Positions 24,168-33,149 of a stretch of DNA of 64,000 bases are shown here, piece by piece. Position numbers and translations under genes: made by a program. The DNA is from Rhizobiaceae bacterium (lineage in GTDB: Bacteria; Pseudomonadota; Alphaproteobacteria; Rhizobiales; Rhizobiaceae), in assembly GCA_023953845.1 (NCBI GenBank), contig JAMLJC010000001.1, forward strand, positions 496,001 to 560,000, given 5' to 3'. The notes beneath the pieces were generated by a model. The model worked only from the letters and a program-made list of their open reading frames with translations, made no database searches and was not told the DNA's origin. The stretch's first letter is position 1. Every line of letters starts with the position of its first letter.

Positions 24168-25198
24168 TGGCTCTGGCCCGCGCTCGCCGTCCGCAACGCA
24201 CGATCGATTACTGGCCGGGCTTCGTCGATGCCTTGTCGACGCTGCTGCTCGCCATCATGTTCCTACTGTCGGTCTTCGTGCTGGCGCAGTTCCTGCTGAG
24301 CCGCGAGATTTCCGGCAAGGACGAGGTGCTGACGCGCCTCAACTCGCAGATCAACGAGCTGACCCAGTTGCTCGCGCTGGAGCGTTCCAACACACAGGAC
24401 GCTCAGGACCAGCTCGCCAATCTTCAAGCCTCCCTTTCCGTTGCGGAAACGGAGCGCAGCCGTCTCGAACAGCTCCTCGCCCAAGGTTCCGGCGCCAGCG
24501 ACGAGGCGACCCAGCGCATCGGCTCTCTCACCGGCGAACTGGACAGCGAGCGCCGCATCAGCCAGCAGGCGTTGAGCCAGGTCGAACTGCTCAACCAGCA
24601 GATCGCCGCACTGCGCAAGCAGATCGGCGCGCTGGAAGCCGCCCTCGACGTCTCCGAGCAGCGCGACCGCGAATCGAACACCAAGATCGCCGATCTCGGC
24701 CGCCGCCTGAACGTCGCGCTCGCCCAGCGCGTGCAGGAGCTGAACCGTTACCGCTCCGACTTCTTCGGCCGCCTGCGCGAAATCCTCTCCGACCGCGAGA
24801 ACATTCGCATCGTCGGCGACCGTTTCGTCTTCCAGTCGGAGGTCCTGTTCCCCTCCGGCTCGGAGGAGATCAACGAGGCCGGCCAGGGCGAGATGAAGAA
24901 GCTCGCCGACGCCATCATCGAGCTGCAGCGCGAGATACCGCCCGAGATCAACTGGGTGCTGCGCGTCGACGGCCATACCGACAACCGCCCGCTGTCCGGC
25001 ACCGGCCGCTACCGCGACAACTGGGAGTTGTCCTCGGCGCGCGCCACCTCGGTGGTAAAATTCCTCATCGCCAACGGCGTGCCGGCAAACCGTCTTGTCG
25101 CCGCAGGCTTCGGCGAGTATCAGCCGCTCGACCCCGCCGATACCGACGAGGCGCGCAACAGGAACCGCCGCATCGAGCTCAAGCTGACCGAGCGCTGA
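24167..25198 (+). CDS. MotB/OmpA-like peptidoglycan-binding stator partner
   Basis: A 343-residue protein with one N-terminal membrane helix, YWPGFVDALSTLLLAIMFLL, containing an Asp in the position used for proton conduction in MotB. A long periplasmic coiled coil follows (about residues 45-195, heptads such as LNSQINELTQLLALERSNTQ). The C-terminal OmpA domain has VDGHTDNRPLSGTGRYRDNW and AGFGEYQPLDP. Its coiled coil is much longer than in flagellar MotB. The gene is coupled to the preceding MotA-like gene by a one-base overlap; together they look like a dedicated envelope motor conserved outside flagellar clusters. Confidence 0.88.
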   Translation: MALARARRPQRTIDYWPGFVDALSTLLLAIMFLLSVFVLAQFLLSREISGKDEVLTRLNSQINELTQLLALERSNTQDAQDQLANLQASLSVAETERSRLEQLLAQGSGASDEATQRIGSLTGELDSERRISQQALSQVELLNQQIAALRKQIGALEAALDVSEQRDRESNTKIADLGRRLNVALAQRVQELNRYRSDFFGRLREILSDRENIRIVGDRFVFQSEVLFPSGSEEINEAGQGEMKKLADAIIELQREIPPEINWVLRVDGHTDNRPLSGTGRYRDNWELSSARATSVVKFLIANGVPANRLVAAGFGEYQPLDPADTDEARNRNRRIELKLTER

Positions 25199-25276
25199 AG
25201 CCGACGCGCTGACGGCGGCCCTTGCCAATCCGGGCGACATCGTATCCTCTCCGGCCCCGCATCCATCGGAGTCGCA

Positions 25277-26761
25277 ATGTCCTTCCAGAAACTCGACGAA
25301 CTGTGCCGCAAGCTCGAAGCGCTGGAGCATGCGCTGTCCATCCTCGGCGCGGACGAGGCCACCCACATGGCGGTCGGCGGCGGCGAGAAGCGTGCCGAGG
25401 CGATGGCCGCGCTCGCTGGCATGCATCATCGGCAGGCGACCGCGCCTCATATCGCCGACTGGATAGACGCCGCCGAAAACGAGGCGCTGGACGAGGAGCA
25501 GACGGCCGCGCTGCGCGAGTTCAGGCGGCAATATATCAACATGACCTGCCTGCCGACCGAGTTCGTCGAGCGGCAGACCGCCGCCCGCATGCGATCCGAA
25601 CAACTCTGGCGCGACCTGCGCGCCAAGGGCGACTGGGCGGGCTTCATGCCGGCGCTGGACGGCGTTATAGCGCTGGTCCGCGAGGAAGCGAACCTGCGCG
25701 CCGAAAAGCTCGGCCTCGATCCCTACGACGCGCTGATGGAGCAGTTCGATCCGGGCAACCGCGCCGCCGACATCGAGCCAGTCTTCGACGAGCTGAAGAC
25801 CTTCCTCAAGGATTTCGTCCCGCAGGCGCTGGCCGTGCAGGAAGCGCGTCTCGCGAAACGCCCGCTGAAAGCACTGTCCGGCACCTATCCGGTCGAGCGC
25901 CAGCGCGAGCTCGGTCTCGCCATGATGGTGGCGGTCGGCTTCGACCTGACGCATGGCAGCCTGTCCGTCTCCCACCATCCTTTCTGCGGCGGCGTGCCGA
26001 CCGACGTGCGCATCACCACACGCTATAAGACGACGGAGTTCCTGTCGGCGCTGATGGGCGTGCTGCACGAGACCGGCCATGCGCTTTACGAGCAGAACCT
26101 GCCGAAGAAGTGGGCGCATTGGCCGCTCGGCCGCGCGCGCGGCATGGCGGTGCATGAGAGCCAGAGCCTGTTCGTGGAAAAGCAGATCGGCCGCAACCCG
26201 GCCTTCTGGCATTGGGCGCTGCCGACGGTGGAGAAGCATCTCGGCGAGGACTGGTCGCTGGACGATATCCTGCCGCATGTCCATCACGTCAACCGCGGCC
26301 TGATCCGCGTCGATGCTGACGAGGTCACCTATCCGCTGCATGTCATCCTGCGCTTCGAGCTGGAGCGCGAGCTCATCTCCGGCCGCATGGCGACGCGCGA
26401 AATACCGGAAGCGTGGGACGCCAAGATGCGGGAATATCTGGTGCTCTCCACCATCGACAATCCGGCCGACGGCCCGATGCAGGACGTGCACTGGCCCGGC
26501 GCGGCCTTCGGCTATTTCCCCTCCTACACGCTCGGCGCGATGATGGCGGCGCAGCAATGGGTGGCGCTGACGAAGAAGCATCCCGAGGCCGACGACGAGA
26601 TCGCCGAGGGGAAATTCGACACGGTCAATGCATGGCGGCGCGATAATATCTGGTCGCAGGGTTCCCGCTGGTCGACGCCGGAGCTTCTGGAACGCGCCAC
26701 CGGCGAAAGGCTCGACGCACGCTATTTCATCGATCACCTGAAGGCCCGCTACGGTGCCTGA
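25277..26761 (+). CDS. Metallocarboxypeptidase, M32 (Taq) family
   Basis: Cytoplasmic Zn- or Co-dependent carboxypeptidase that trims C-terminal residues. The 494-residue protein has the active-site HEXXH motif HETGH (His264-His268) and the family's second motif HESQS (His293), plus DVRITTRY and the late GYFPSYTLGAM. Length is normal. It overlaps the following reductase gene by eight bases and is the first gene of a same-strand run up to 30727. Confidence 0.93.
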   Translation: MSFQKLDELCRKLEALEHALSILGADEATHMAVGGGEKRAEAMAALAGMHHRQATAPHIADWIDAAENEALDEEQTAALREFRRQYINMTCLPTEFVERQTAARMRSEQLWRDLRAKGDWAGFMPALDGVIALVREEANLRAEKLGLDPYDALMEQFDPGNRAADIEPVFDELKTFLKDFVPQALAVQEARLAKRPLKALSGTYPVERQRELGLAMMVAVGFDLTHGSLSVSHHPFCGGVPTDVRITTRYKTTEFLSALMGVLHETGHALYEQNLPKKWAHWPLGRARGMAVHESQSLFVEKQIGRNPAFWHWALPTVEKHLGEDWSLDDILPHVHHVNRGLIRVDADEVTYPLHVILRFELERELISGRMATREIPEAWDAKMREYLVLSTIDNPADGPMQDVHWPGAAFGYFPSYTLGAMMAAQQWVALTKKHPEADDEIAEGKFDTVNAWRRDNIWSQGSRWSTPELLERATGERLDARYFIDHLKARYGA

Positions 26762-27797
26762 GCCCGCTGCCGGCTCGAACGGCAGGCTGATCGCCGTCTT
26801 CGGCGCCGGCAGCATCGGCTGCTATATCGGCGGCCGTCTTGCCGCGACCGGCACGAAGGTGCGCTTCATCGGCCGCGAAAGGCTCGCCAAGGCGATCGCG
26901 GCCGATGGCCTGCGCCTCACCGACCACAAGGGCGGCGACCTGCGCATTGCCCCCGGCGAGGTCGATTACCGCACGGACCCGATGGGCCTCACCCGCGCCG
27001 ACCTGATCCTCGTCACCGTCAAGGCGGGCGACACCGGATCAGCGGCGCAAGCGCTGGCGCAATATGCGCCGCGCGAGGCGGTGGTCGTCTCCTTCCAGAA
27101 CGGCATCGGCAACGAGGACATTCTGCGCGGAAAGCTGCCCGGCCGCACGGTCCTGCCCGGCATGGTGCCGTTCAACGTCGTCCAGCTTCCCCACTCCACT
27201 TTCAAGCAGGCGAGCGGCGGCGCGCTGGATATCGAGAAATCCGACGCCCTCGCCCCCTATCTCGACGCTTTCGCGCGAGCCGGCCTGCCGCTCACCCAGC
27301 ATGCGGATTTCCGCCCCGTACAGTGGGGCAAGCTCCTGATGAACCTCAACAACGCCATAAGCGGCCTGTCAGGTCTCACGCTGCGCGAGGAACTGTCGCA
27401 GCGCGACTACCGCCGCTGCCTAGCCTTGGCACAGGAGGAGGCACTCGCCGCCATGGACGCCGCCGGCATCCGCCCCGCGAAACTGACCCCGCTGCCGCCG
27501 CACTGGCTGCCGCATCTTCTCCGCCTGCCGGACTGGATTTTCCTGAAGCTGGCCGGAGGCGTCATGGCGATCGATCCGGCCGCGCGCTCCTCCATGATCG
27601 ACGCGCTCGACAGCGGCCGCAGGACCGACGTGGACTGGCTGAACGGCGAGATCGTCAGGCTGGCCGAAAGACACGGCCTCACCGCTCCCGCCAATGCAGC
27701 GCTGGTGGACCTCATCCACCGCTCCGAAGCCGGCCCCCGCAGACGCTGGTCCGGCGCGGACCTGCTTCGGGAACTCCTCCGGCGAAGTGATAGCTGA
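26754..27797 (+). CDS. 2-dehydropantoate 2-reductase-like protein (PanE/ApbA)
   Basis: NADPH-dependent reductase family that makes pantoate for CoA synthesis. The 347-residue product has an N-terminal Rossmann motif IAVFGAGSIGCYIGGRLAA, the loop VTVKAGDT and the conserved FQNGIGNED. The substrate-binding region WGKLLMNLNNAISGLSG has the catalytic lysine. It overlaps the M32 gene by eight bases. Rhizobia often carry several PanE paralogues, so the true substrate may be another 2-oxo acid. Confidence 0.87.
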   Translation: MPEPAAGSNGRLIAVFGAGSIGCYIGGRLAATGTKVRFIGRERLAKAIAADGLRLTDHKGGDLRIAPGEVDYRTDPMGLTRADLILVTVKAGDTGSAAQALAQYAPREAVVVSFQNGIGNEDILRGKLPGRTVLPGMVPFNVVQLPHSTFKQASGGALDIEKSDALAPYLDAFARAGLPLTQHADFRPVQWGKLLMNLNNAISGLSGLTLREELSQRDYRRCLALAQEEALAAMDAAGIRPAKLTPLPPHWLPHLLRLPDWIFLKLAGGVMAIDPAARSSMIDALDSGRRTDVDWLNGEIVRLAERHGLTAPANAALVDLIHRSEAGPRRRWSGADLLRELLRRSDS

Positions 27798-27923
27798 GCG
27801 GAACAGCAGGGAAGAGCCGCCTCCCGCAGACACATCACCCGGCGTCATCACGCGCGACAATGCCTTTGCTTGCCTTGACCACGCCGCATGGCATTCTGGC
27901 AAGACGCGGGAGAGGAGGAGCCG

Positions 27924-29576
27924 GTGGTCGAGCATGCGGACGCCATCATCGTGGGTGCCGGACTGGCGGGGCTTGTCGCTGCCTGCGAGCTCGCCGATTC
28001 CGGCAAACGCGTCATCATTCTGGAACAGGAGAACGAGAACTCGCTCGGCGGTCAGGCTTTCTGGTCACTTGGCGGCCTCTTCTTCGTCGACAGTCCCGAG
28101 CAGCGCCGCATGCGCATCCGCGACAGCCGGGAACTCGCGCTTCAGGACTGGATGGGCTCCGCGCAGTTCGACCGCCCGGAAGACTTTTGGCCGCGCAAGA
28201 CGGCGGAAGCCTTCGTCGATTTCGCCGCCGGCGAGATGCGGCCGTGGCTCCACGGCATGGGCATGCGCTGGTTCCCGGTCGTCGGCTGGGCTGAGCGCGG
28301 TGGCGCGCTGGCGAACGGCCATGGCAATTCGGTGCCACGCTTCCACATCACATGGGGCACCGGACCGGGCGTGCTGGAGCCGTTCGAGAGACGCCTTCGC
28401 GTGCATGTCGACGCCGGCCGCGTGGCGCTAAAGTTCAGGCATCGGGCGGGTTGTCTCATCAGGAAGAATGGCGCCGTCACCGGTGTCAGCGGCGAAATCC
28501 TGGAGCCATCCCCTGTCGAGCGCGGTCGGGTTTCGTCGCGTACGGTGGTCGGCGATTTCGAGGTTTCCGCCCCGGCCGTGATCGTCACCTCCGGCGGCAT
28601 CGGCGGCAATCATGAGCTTGTCCGCAAGAACTGGCCGGTCGACCGGATTGGCCCGCCGCCGGCTAAAATGGTCTCGGGCGTGCCTGCCCATGTCGATGGC
28701 CGCATGGTCGGCGTCGCGCAGGAGGCTGGCGCCGCAGTCATCAATGCCGACCGCATGTGGCACTACACGGAAGGCATCGAAAACTGGTCGCCGATCTGGC
28801 CGAATCACGGCATCCGCATCCTGCCGGGACCGTCCTCGCTATGGTTCGACGCGCTCGGGCAGAGGCTCGAACCGCCCTTCATGCCGGGCTTCGACACGCT
28901 GGGCACGCTGAAGCGCATCCTGTCCACCGGCAGCGACTACTCGTGGTTCATCCTGACCCACGACATCATCCGCAAGGAGTTCGCCCTCTCGGGTTCGGAG
29001 CAGAACGCCGACCTGACCTCGAAAAGCTGGCTGGCCGTGCTGAAAAGCCGGCGCGGCAAGGGCGCTCCGCCGCCGGTCCGCGCCTTCATGGAAAAGGGCG
29101 CGGATTTCCTCGTGCGCAACGACTTGAACGACCTCGTTGCCGCGATGAACGCGCTTGCCGGCAACGCCCTGCTCGATACAGCGCATATACGCGCGCAGAT
29201 CGAGGCGCGGGACCGCGAGTTGCAAAACCCGTTCTCCAAGGATGCGCAGGTCACAGCCATCCGCGGCGCGCGAAAATATCTCGGGGACCGGCTGGTGCGT
29301 GTCGCCAAACCGCACGCGGTTCTCGATCCGGCGGCCGGCCCGTTGATCGCCGTGCGGTTGAACATCCTGACCCGCAAGACGCTCGGCGGACTGCATACGG
29401 ATATTGACGGACAGGTACTCGATAGTGCGGGCGACCCGGTTCCGGGCCTCTACGCAGCCGGCGAGGTGGCGGGTTTCGGCGGAGGCGGCTATCACGGCTA
29501 CAATGCGCTGGAGGGTACGTTCCTCGGCGGCTGTATCTTCTCAGGACGCAATGCAGGGCGAAAGGCGGCAAAATAG
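27924..29576 (+). CDS. FAD-dependent oxidoreductase (3-ketosteroid dehydrogenase/fumarate reductase fold)
   Basis: A flavoprotein dehydrogenase with FAD-binding Rossmann fold DAIIVGAGLAGLVAACELAD, the LEQENENSLGGQAFWSLGGL motif and the C-terminal FAD motif PGLYAAGEVAGFGGGGYHGY. These place it with KstD-like FAD_binding_2 proteins. The frame opens at an ATG at 27888. A GTG at 27924 with AGGAGG five bases upstream gives 550 residues and an N-terminus that begins just before the Rossmann fold, so I prefer it. It is followed after two bases by the M20 gene. Substrate unknown. Confidence 0.85.
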   Translation: MVEHADAIIVGAGLAGLVAACELADSGKRVIILEQENENSLGGQAFWSLGGLFFVDSPEQRRMRIRDSRELALQDWMGSAQFDRPEDFWPRKTAEAFVDFAAGEMRPWLHGMGMRWFPVVGWAERGGALANGHGNSVPRFHITWGTGPGVLEPFERRLRVHVDAGRVALKFRHRAGCLIRKNGAVTGVSGEILEPSPVERGRVSSRTVVGDFEVSAPAVIVTSGGIGGNHELVRKNWPVDRIGPPPAKMVSGVPAHVDGRMVGVAQEAGAAVINADRMWHYTEGIENWSPIWPNHGIRILPGPSSLWFDALGQRLEPPFMPGFDTLGTLKRILSTGSDYSWFILTHDIIRKEFALSGSEQNADLTSKSWLAVLKSRRGKGAPPPVRAFMEKGADFLVRNDLNDLVAAMNALAGNALLDTAHIRAQIEARDRELQNPFSKDAQVTAIRGARKYLGDRLVRVAKPHAVLDPAAGPLIAVRLNILTRKTLGGLHTDIDGQVLDSAGDPVPGLYAAGEVAGFGGGGYHGYNALEGTFLGGCIFSGRNAGRKAAK

Positions 29577-29578
29577 CG

Positions 29579-30727
29579 ATGCAATTCTCGAACAGCGACA
29601 TTGCCGAACTCACCGCATGGCGGCACAAGCTCCACCAGTTCCCGGAGATTTCCGGCGAGGAGGAAAAGACCGCGCAGGAGGTGGTCGCGTTCCTAGCCGA
29701 CACCGGCCCGGATCGTGTGATCACCGGACTGGGCGGGCACGGCGTCGCCGTGGTCTTCGACAGCGGCAAGCCGGGGCCGACGCTGCTGTTCCGCTCGGAG
29801 CTCGACGCATTGCCGATCGAGGAGATCGGAGACGTGCCCTATCGCAGCCGCGTGCCCGGCAAGTCGCATATGTGCGGCCACGAGGGGCACACGACTATTC
29901 TGGCGGCGGTGGCGCGGCAATTGGCGCGGCGGCGTCCTGCGAAAGGCCGTGTCGTGCTGATGTTCCAGCCGGCCGAAGAGACGGGCGCGGGCGCTGCCGG
30001 GGTCGTCGCCGATCCGCGCTACGAGGAAATCCTGCCGGACTATGCGTTCTCGCTGCACAACCTCCCCGGCGTGCCCTTCGGCCAGGTCCGCCTGAAGGAA
30101 GGCGTGGTCAATTGCGCCTCGCGCGGGATGCGCGTCGTCCTCACCGGCAAGACGGCGCATTCGTCCATGCCGGAGACCGGCACCTCGCCCATGCTGGCAG
30201 TCAGCGAACTCATGCCGAAACTGGCGGCGCTCGGCGGCGGCCATTTTTCCTCGGAAGACTTCGCCATGGCGACTGTCACCCATGTCTCCATGGGCGAGGC
30301 GGTTTTCGGCGTCGCTCCGGGCAGGGCCGAGATCTGGACGACGCTGCGCACGCGCCTCGACGAGCGCATGGACGGTCTTGTCGCGGACGCCGAGAAGCTT
30401 GCGCGCGACGCCGCCGGGGCGCATGGGCTCGGCTGCGCTTTTGACTATCACGAAATCTTCGTCGCGAGCCTCAACGCTCCCGAGGCCATCGCCCATCTGC
30501 GCGCGGCCCTGGACGCGGAGGGCGTCCCGCACGACGAAAGCGGCCTGCCCATGCGCGCATCGGAGGATTTCGGCACGTTCGGCCACAGGGCGAAATCGGC
30601 GATGTTCTTCCTCGGCGCGGGCGAGAACCACCCTGCCCTGCACAATCCGGACTACGATTTTCCGGACGACCTGATCGCCATCGGCGCGCGGGTGTTCCTG
30701 CGCATCGTGCGGAACATGCTCGGGTGA
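29579..30727 (+). CDS. M20-family amidohydrolase (hippurate hydrolase/carboxypeptidase-like)
   Basis: Binuclear-metal hydrolase that removes acyl or amino-acid groups. The 382-residue product has FRSELDALPIEE with the metal-binding Asp, SHMCGHEGHTTIL, MFQPAEETGAGA with the catalytic Glu pair, and a late SEDFGTFGH motif. It is separated from the FAD-dependent gene by two bases and is last in the run 25277-30727. It is convergent with the ABC exporter (16-base gap). Confidence 0.92.
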   Translation: MQFSNSDIAELTAWRHKLHQFPEISGEEEKTAQEVVAFLADTGPDRVITGLGGHGVAVVFDSGKPGPTLLFRSELDALPIEEIGDVPYRSRVPGKSHMCGHEGHTTILAAVARQLARRRPAKGRVVLMFQPAEETGAGAAGVVADPRYEEILPDYAFSLHNLPGVPFGQVRLKEGVVNCASRGMRVVLTGKTAHSSMPETGTSPMLAVSELMPKLAALGGGHFSSEDFAMATVTHVSMGEAVFGVAPGRAEIWTTLRTRLDERMDGLVADAEKLARDAAGAHGLGCAFDYHEIFVASLNAPEAIAHLRAALDAEGVPHDESGLPMRASEDFGTFGHRAKSAMFFLGAGENHPALHNPDYDFPDDLIAIGARVFLRIVRNMLG

Positions 30728-30743
30728 CGGTTTGGCCGCGCGG

Positions 30744-32555
30744 CTACTCTGCCGCCTGGAACGCGCTTGCGCCGGTCTCGAACTGCAGCTTGGCGAGTCG
30801 CGCATAGATGCCGCCCTTGGCGACGAGGCTGGCATGCGTGCCCTCCTCCACGATGCGGCCCTCGTTCATGACGAGGATGCGGTCGGCCTTGAGCACGGTC
30901 GCCAGCCGGTGCGCGATGACCAGCGTTGTGCGATGCTGCATCAGGTGCTCCAGCGCCTGCTGCACCAGCGTCTCGCTTTCGGCGTCCAGCGCCGAGGTCG
31001 CCTCGTCCAGAAGCAGGATCGGCGCGTCACGCAGCACGGCGCGGGCGATGGCTATGCGCTGGCGCTGGCCGCCGGAAAGCGTCATGCCGCGCTCGCCCAC
31101 CACCGTATCGTAGCCTGCCGGCATCTTTTCGATGAAATCCGTCGCCAGCGCGGTCCTCGCCGCCGCCACGATCTCTTCCCTGCCTGCGCCCGGCCGCCCG
31201 AAGCCGATATTGTCCGCGACGCTTGCGGCAAAAACGGTCGGGTCCTGCGGCACCAGCGCGATACGCTTGCGGATCTCGGCGGGATCGGCGTCGCGCACGT
31301 CGACGCCGTCGATCAGGACGGACCCCGCCTTGGCGTCGTAGTAGCGCAGCAGCAGCGAGAAGATCGTCGTCTTGCCGGCGCCCGAGGGTCCGACGATGGC
31401 GACCGTCTCGCCGGGCGCGATACGGAAGCTGAGATCGTGGAGGGCGGACCTGTCGGACTGCGCCTCGTAGGAGAACGAAACGCCGCGAAATTCGATGGCG
31501 CCGCGCGGCGGAACAGGCAGCGCCTTTGGCTTCACGGGCGCCGCTATGGCCGGCTTCTCGGCCAAAAGCTCGGTCAGCCGTTCGGCCGCGCCCGACGCCT
31601 GCGCCAGTTCCGCCCAGACCTCCGAAAGCGCGCCCAGCGCCCCGGCGGCCATGACGGCATAGATGAGATATTGTCCCAGCGTGCCGGCGGACATGGCCCC
31701 GGAGAGCACATCCTGCGCGCCCAGCCACAATATGCCGACGATCGAGCCGAATATGGCGAAGACGCCGAAGAAGGTCAGCACCGTACGCGCCAGCGTCGAC
31801 CGGCGAGCCGTCTGGAGGGCGGCATCGACGGACTGCGCGAAGCGGTCCGTCACCAGGCTTTCATTGGTGAAGGCCTGCAAGGTCCGCACCGAGGAAATCT
31901 GCTCGCTGGCGTAGGCCGTCGCGCCGGCCAGCATGTCCTGCGCCTTGCGGGAGCGCTTGCGCACGCTGCGGCCGAAGCCGATCAGCGGCAGGAGGATGAC
32001 GGGCATGGCCGCGATCGCCACGGCCGACAGCTTCGGGCTGGTGTAGATCATCATGCCGAGCGAGCCGACGGCAAGGATCGTGTCGCGCAGCGCGATCGAC
32101 ACCGAAACGCCGACCGCCGACTTGATCTGCGTCGTGTCGGCGGTGAGGCGCGAGACGATCTCGCCGGAGTGCGACCGGTCGAAGAAGGCCGGCGAGAGCG
32201 TGACCACATGGGCGAACACGTCGCGCCGCACATCCGCGACGACGCGCTCGCCGATCATGGTCACGAAATAATAGCGGGAGGCGGAGGCGAAGGCGAGAAC
32301 GCCGGCAAGCATGACCAGCATCGAGAAATACTGGGTGATGAAGGCTGAATCCGCCGCCGAGAAGCCATGATCGATCATCCGGCGGACAGCAAGCGGCAGC
32401 GACAGCGTGGTGCCCGACGCAAGCAGCAGGAAGAACAGCGCCGCGGCCAGCATGACACGATAGCGCAGCACGTAGGGCCACAGCCGGCTCAGCGGGCGGA
32501 GCGACCTTTGACGGCCGTCGATCTGTCCAAGCGGCTCTCTGGCCATGCTCACCAT
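30744..32555 (-). CDS. ABC transporter half-exporter, fused permease and ATPase (MsbA/LmrA-like)
   Basis: A 603-residue type IV ABC exporter subunit expected to act as a homodimer. The N-terminal six-helix domain starts near PYVLRYRVMLAAALFFLLLA. The ATPase domain follows, with Walker A GPSGAGKTTIF, signature LSGGQRQRIAIARA, Walker B ILLLDEATSALD and the switch histidine in LVIAHRL. It begins 184 bases from the divergent rpmE gene. Cargo (lipid, drug or peptide) is not deducible. Confidence 0.93.
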   Translation of the reverse strand: MVSMAREPLGQIDGRQRSLRPLSRLWPYVLRYRVMLAAALFFLLLASGTTLSLPLAVRRMIDHGFSAADSAFITQYFSMLVMLAGVLAFASASRYYFVTMIGERVVADVRRDVFAHVVTLSPAFFDRSHSGEIVSRLTADTTQIKSAVGVSVSIALRDTILAVGSLGMMIYTSPKLSAVAIAAMPVILLPLIGFGRSVRKRSRKAQDMLAGATAYASEQISSVRTLQAFTNESLVTDRFAQSVDAALQTARRSTLARTVLTFFGVFAIFGSIVGILWLGAQDVLSGAMSAGTLGQYLIYAVMAAGALGALSEVWAELAQASGAAERLTELLAEKPAIAAPVKPKALPVPPRGAIEFRGVSFSYEAQSDRSALHDLSFRIAPGETVAIVGPSGAGKTTIFSLLLRYYDAKAGSVLIDGVDVRDADPAEIRKRIALVPQDPTVFAASVADNIGFGRPGAGREEIVAAARTALATDFIEKMPAGYDTVVGERGMTLSGGQRQRIAIARAVLRDAPILLLDEATSALDAESETLVQQALEHLMQHRTTLVIAHRLATVLKADRILVMNEGRIVEEGTHASLVAKGGIYARLAKLQFETGASAFQAAE

Positions 32556-32739
32556 TCCCGCACCGTTCGAAAATGTCCGGGGCGCGGCTCTTGTGCTCGA
32601 ATTTCGGCTGATGTATAGGCCCAGCCGACCGTTTTGAAGCCGTAGCCTCAGACGGAACGGCCTTCAAGTTGAAAGCGTGGGTGACATCGCCGCAGGTGGC
32701 GTGAGCGAGCCGCGCGCCACCAGATGCAGGAATTTCGTC

Positions 32740-32961
32740 ATGAGAGAAAAGATCCATCCTGACTACCACACCATCAAGGTCGTCATGACCAATGGCACCG
32801 AGTACGAGACGCGCTCGACCTACGGCAAGGAAGGCGACACGCTGAACCTCGACATCGATCCGTCGACCCATCCGGCCTGGACCGGCGGCCAGCAGCAGCT
32901 CGTCGACCGTGGCGGCCGCCTGTCGAAGTTCAAGAACAAGTTCGCCAATCTCGGCATCTGA
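32740..32961 (+). CDS. rpmE: 50S ribosomal protein L31
   Basis: A 73-residue ribosomal protein (MREKIHPDYHTIKVVMTNGT and on to SKFKNKFANLGI). It has no Cys pairs, so it is a zinc-free L31, as in other rhizobia. The ATG at 32740 is chosen; an in-frame extension of 21 residues upstream has no support. A GC-rich terminator follows directly. The divergent 32556-32739 region holds both this promoter and that of the ABC exporter; I see no ribosomal-protein binding structure there with confidence. Confidence 0.95.
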   Translation: MREKIHPDYHTIKVVMTNGTEYETRSTYGKEGDTLNLDIDPSTHPAWTGGQQQLVDRGGRLSKFKNKFANLGI

Positions 32962-32987
32962 GCCGGCGCGCATACCGTTCCCGAAAC

Positions 32988-33006
32988 CCCGCTTCGGCGG
33001 GTTTTT
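32988..33006 (+). terminator. Rho-independent terminator after rpmE
   Basis: CCCGC-TTCG-GCGGG followed by TTTTT, 26 bases past the rpmE stop. The UUCG-type loop and the T-run make it a convincing terminator. Confidence 0.9.
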
Positions 33007-33044
33007 GCGTTTCTGGGCCAGTTTTCGGATTGGACGGTATGGCG

Positions 33045-33149
33045 AGAGCATTTCCAGCAAGAGCGTGAAGCGGCTTTGCTTCCGGAAATGCGGCTAAAAC
33101 AAAGAGATAGAGCGGTTCCAGCGATTCCGTAGAAACCGGAACCGCTCTA
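33045..33149. repeat. Two-hairpin rhizobial intergenic repeat (RIME-like)
   Basis: An about 105-base element of two palindromes: GCATTTCC/GGAAATGC (33048-33055 and 33084-33091) and AGAGCGGTTCC/GGAACCGCTCT (33109-33119 and 33138-33148). It looks like the mosaic palindromic repeats that occur hundreds of times between genes in Rhizobiales. Its right end overlaps the stop codon (33147-33149) of the cyclic-nucleotide-binding gene. No second copy was noticed in this window. Confidence 0.7.

Noticed and set aside
23145..25198. Zorya-type anti-phage system (ZorA/ZorB are MotA/MotB relatives)
   Set aside because: No ZorC, ZorD or ZorE helicase/nuclease gene is near; the next gene is a carboxypeptidase. 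The pair looks like a core envelope motor.
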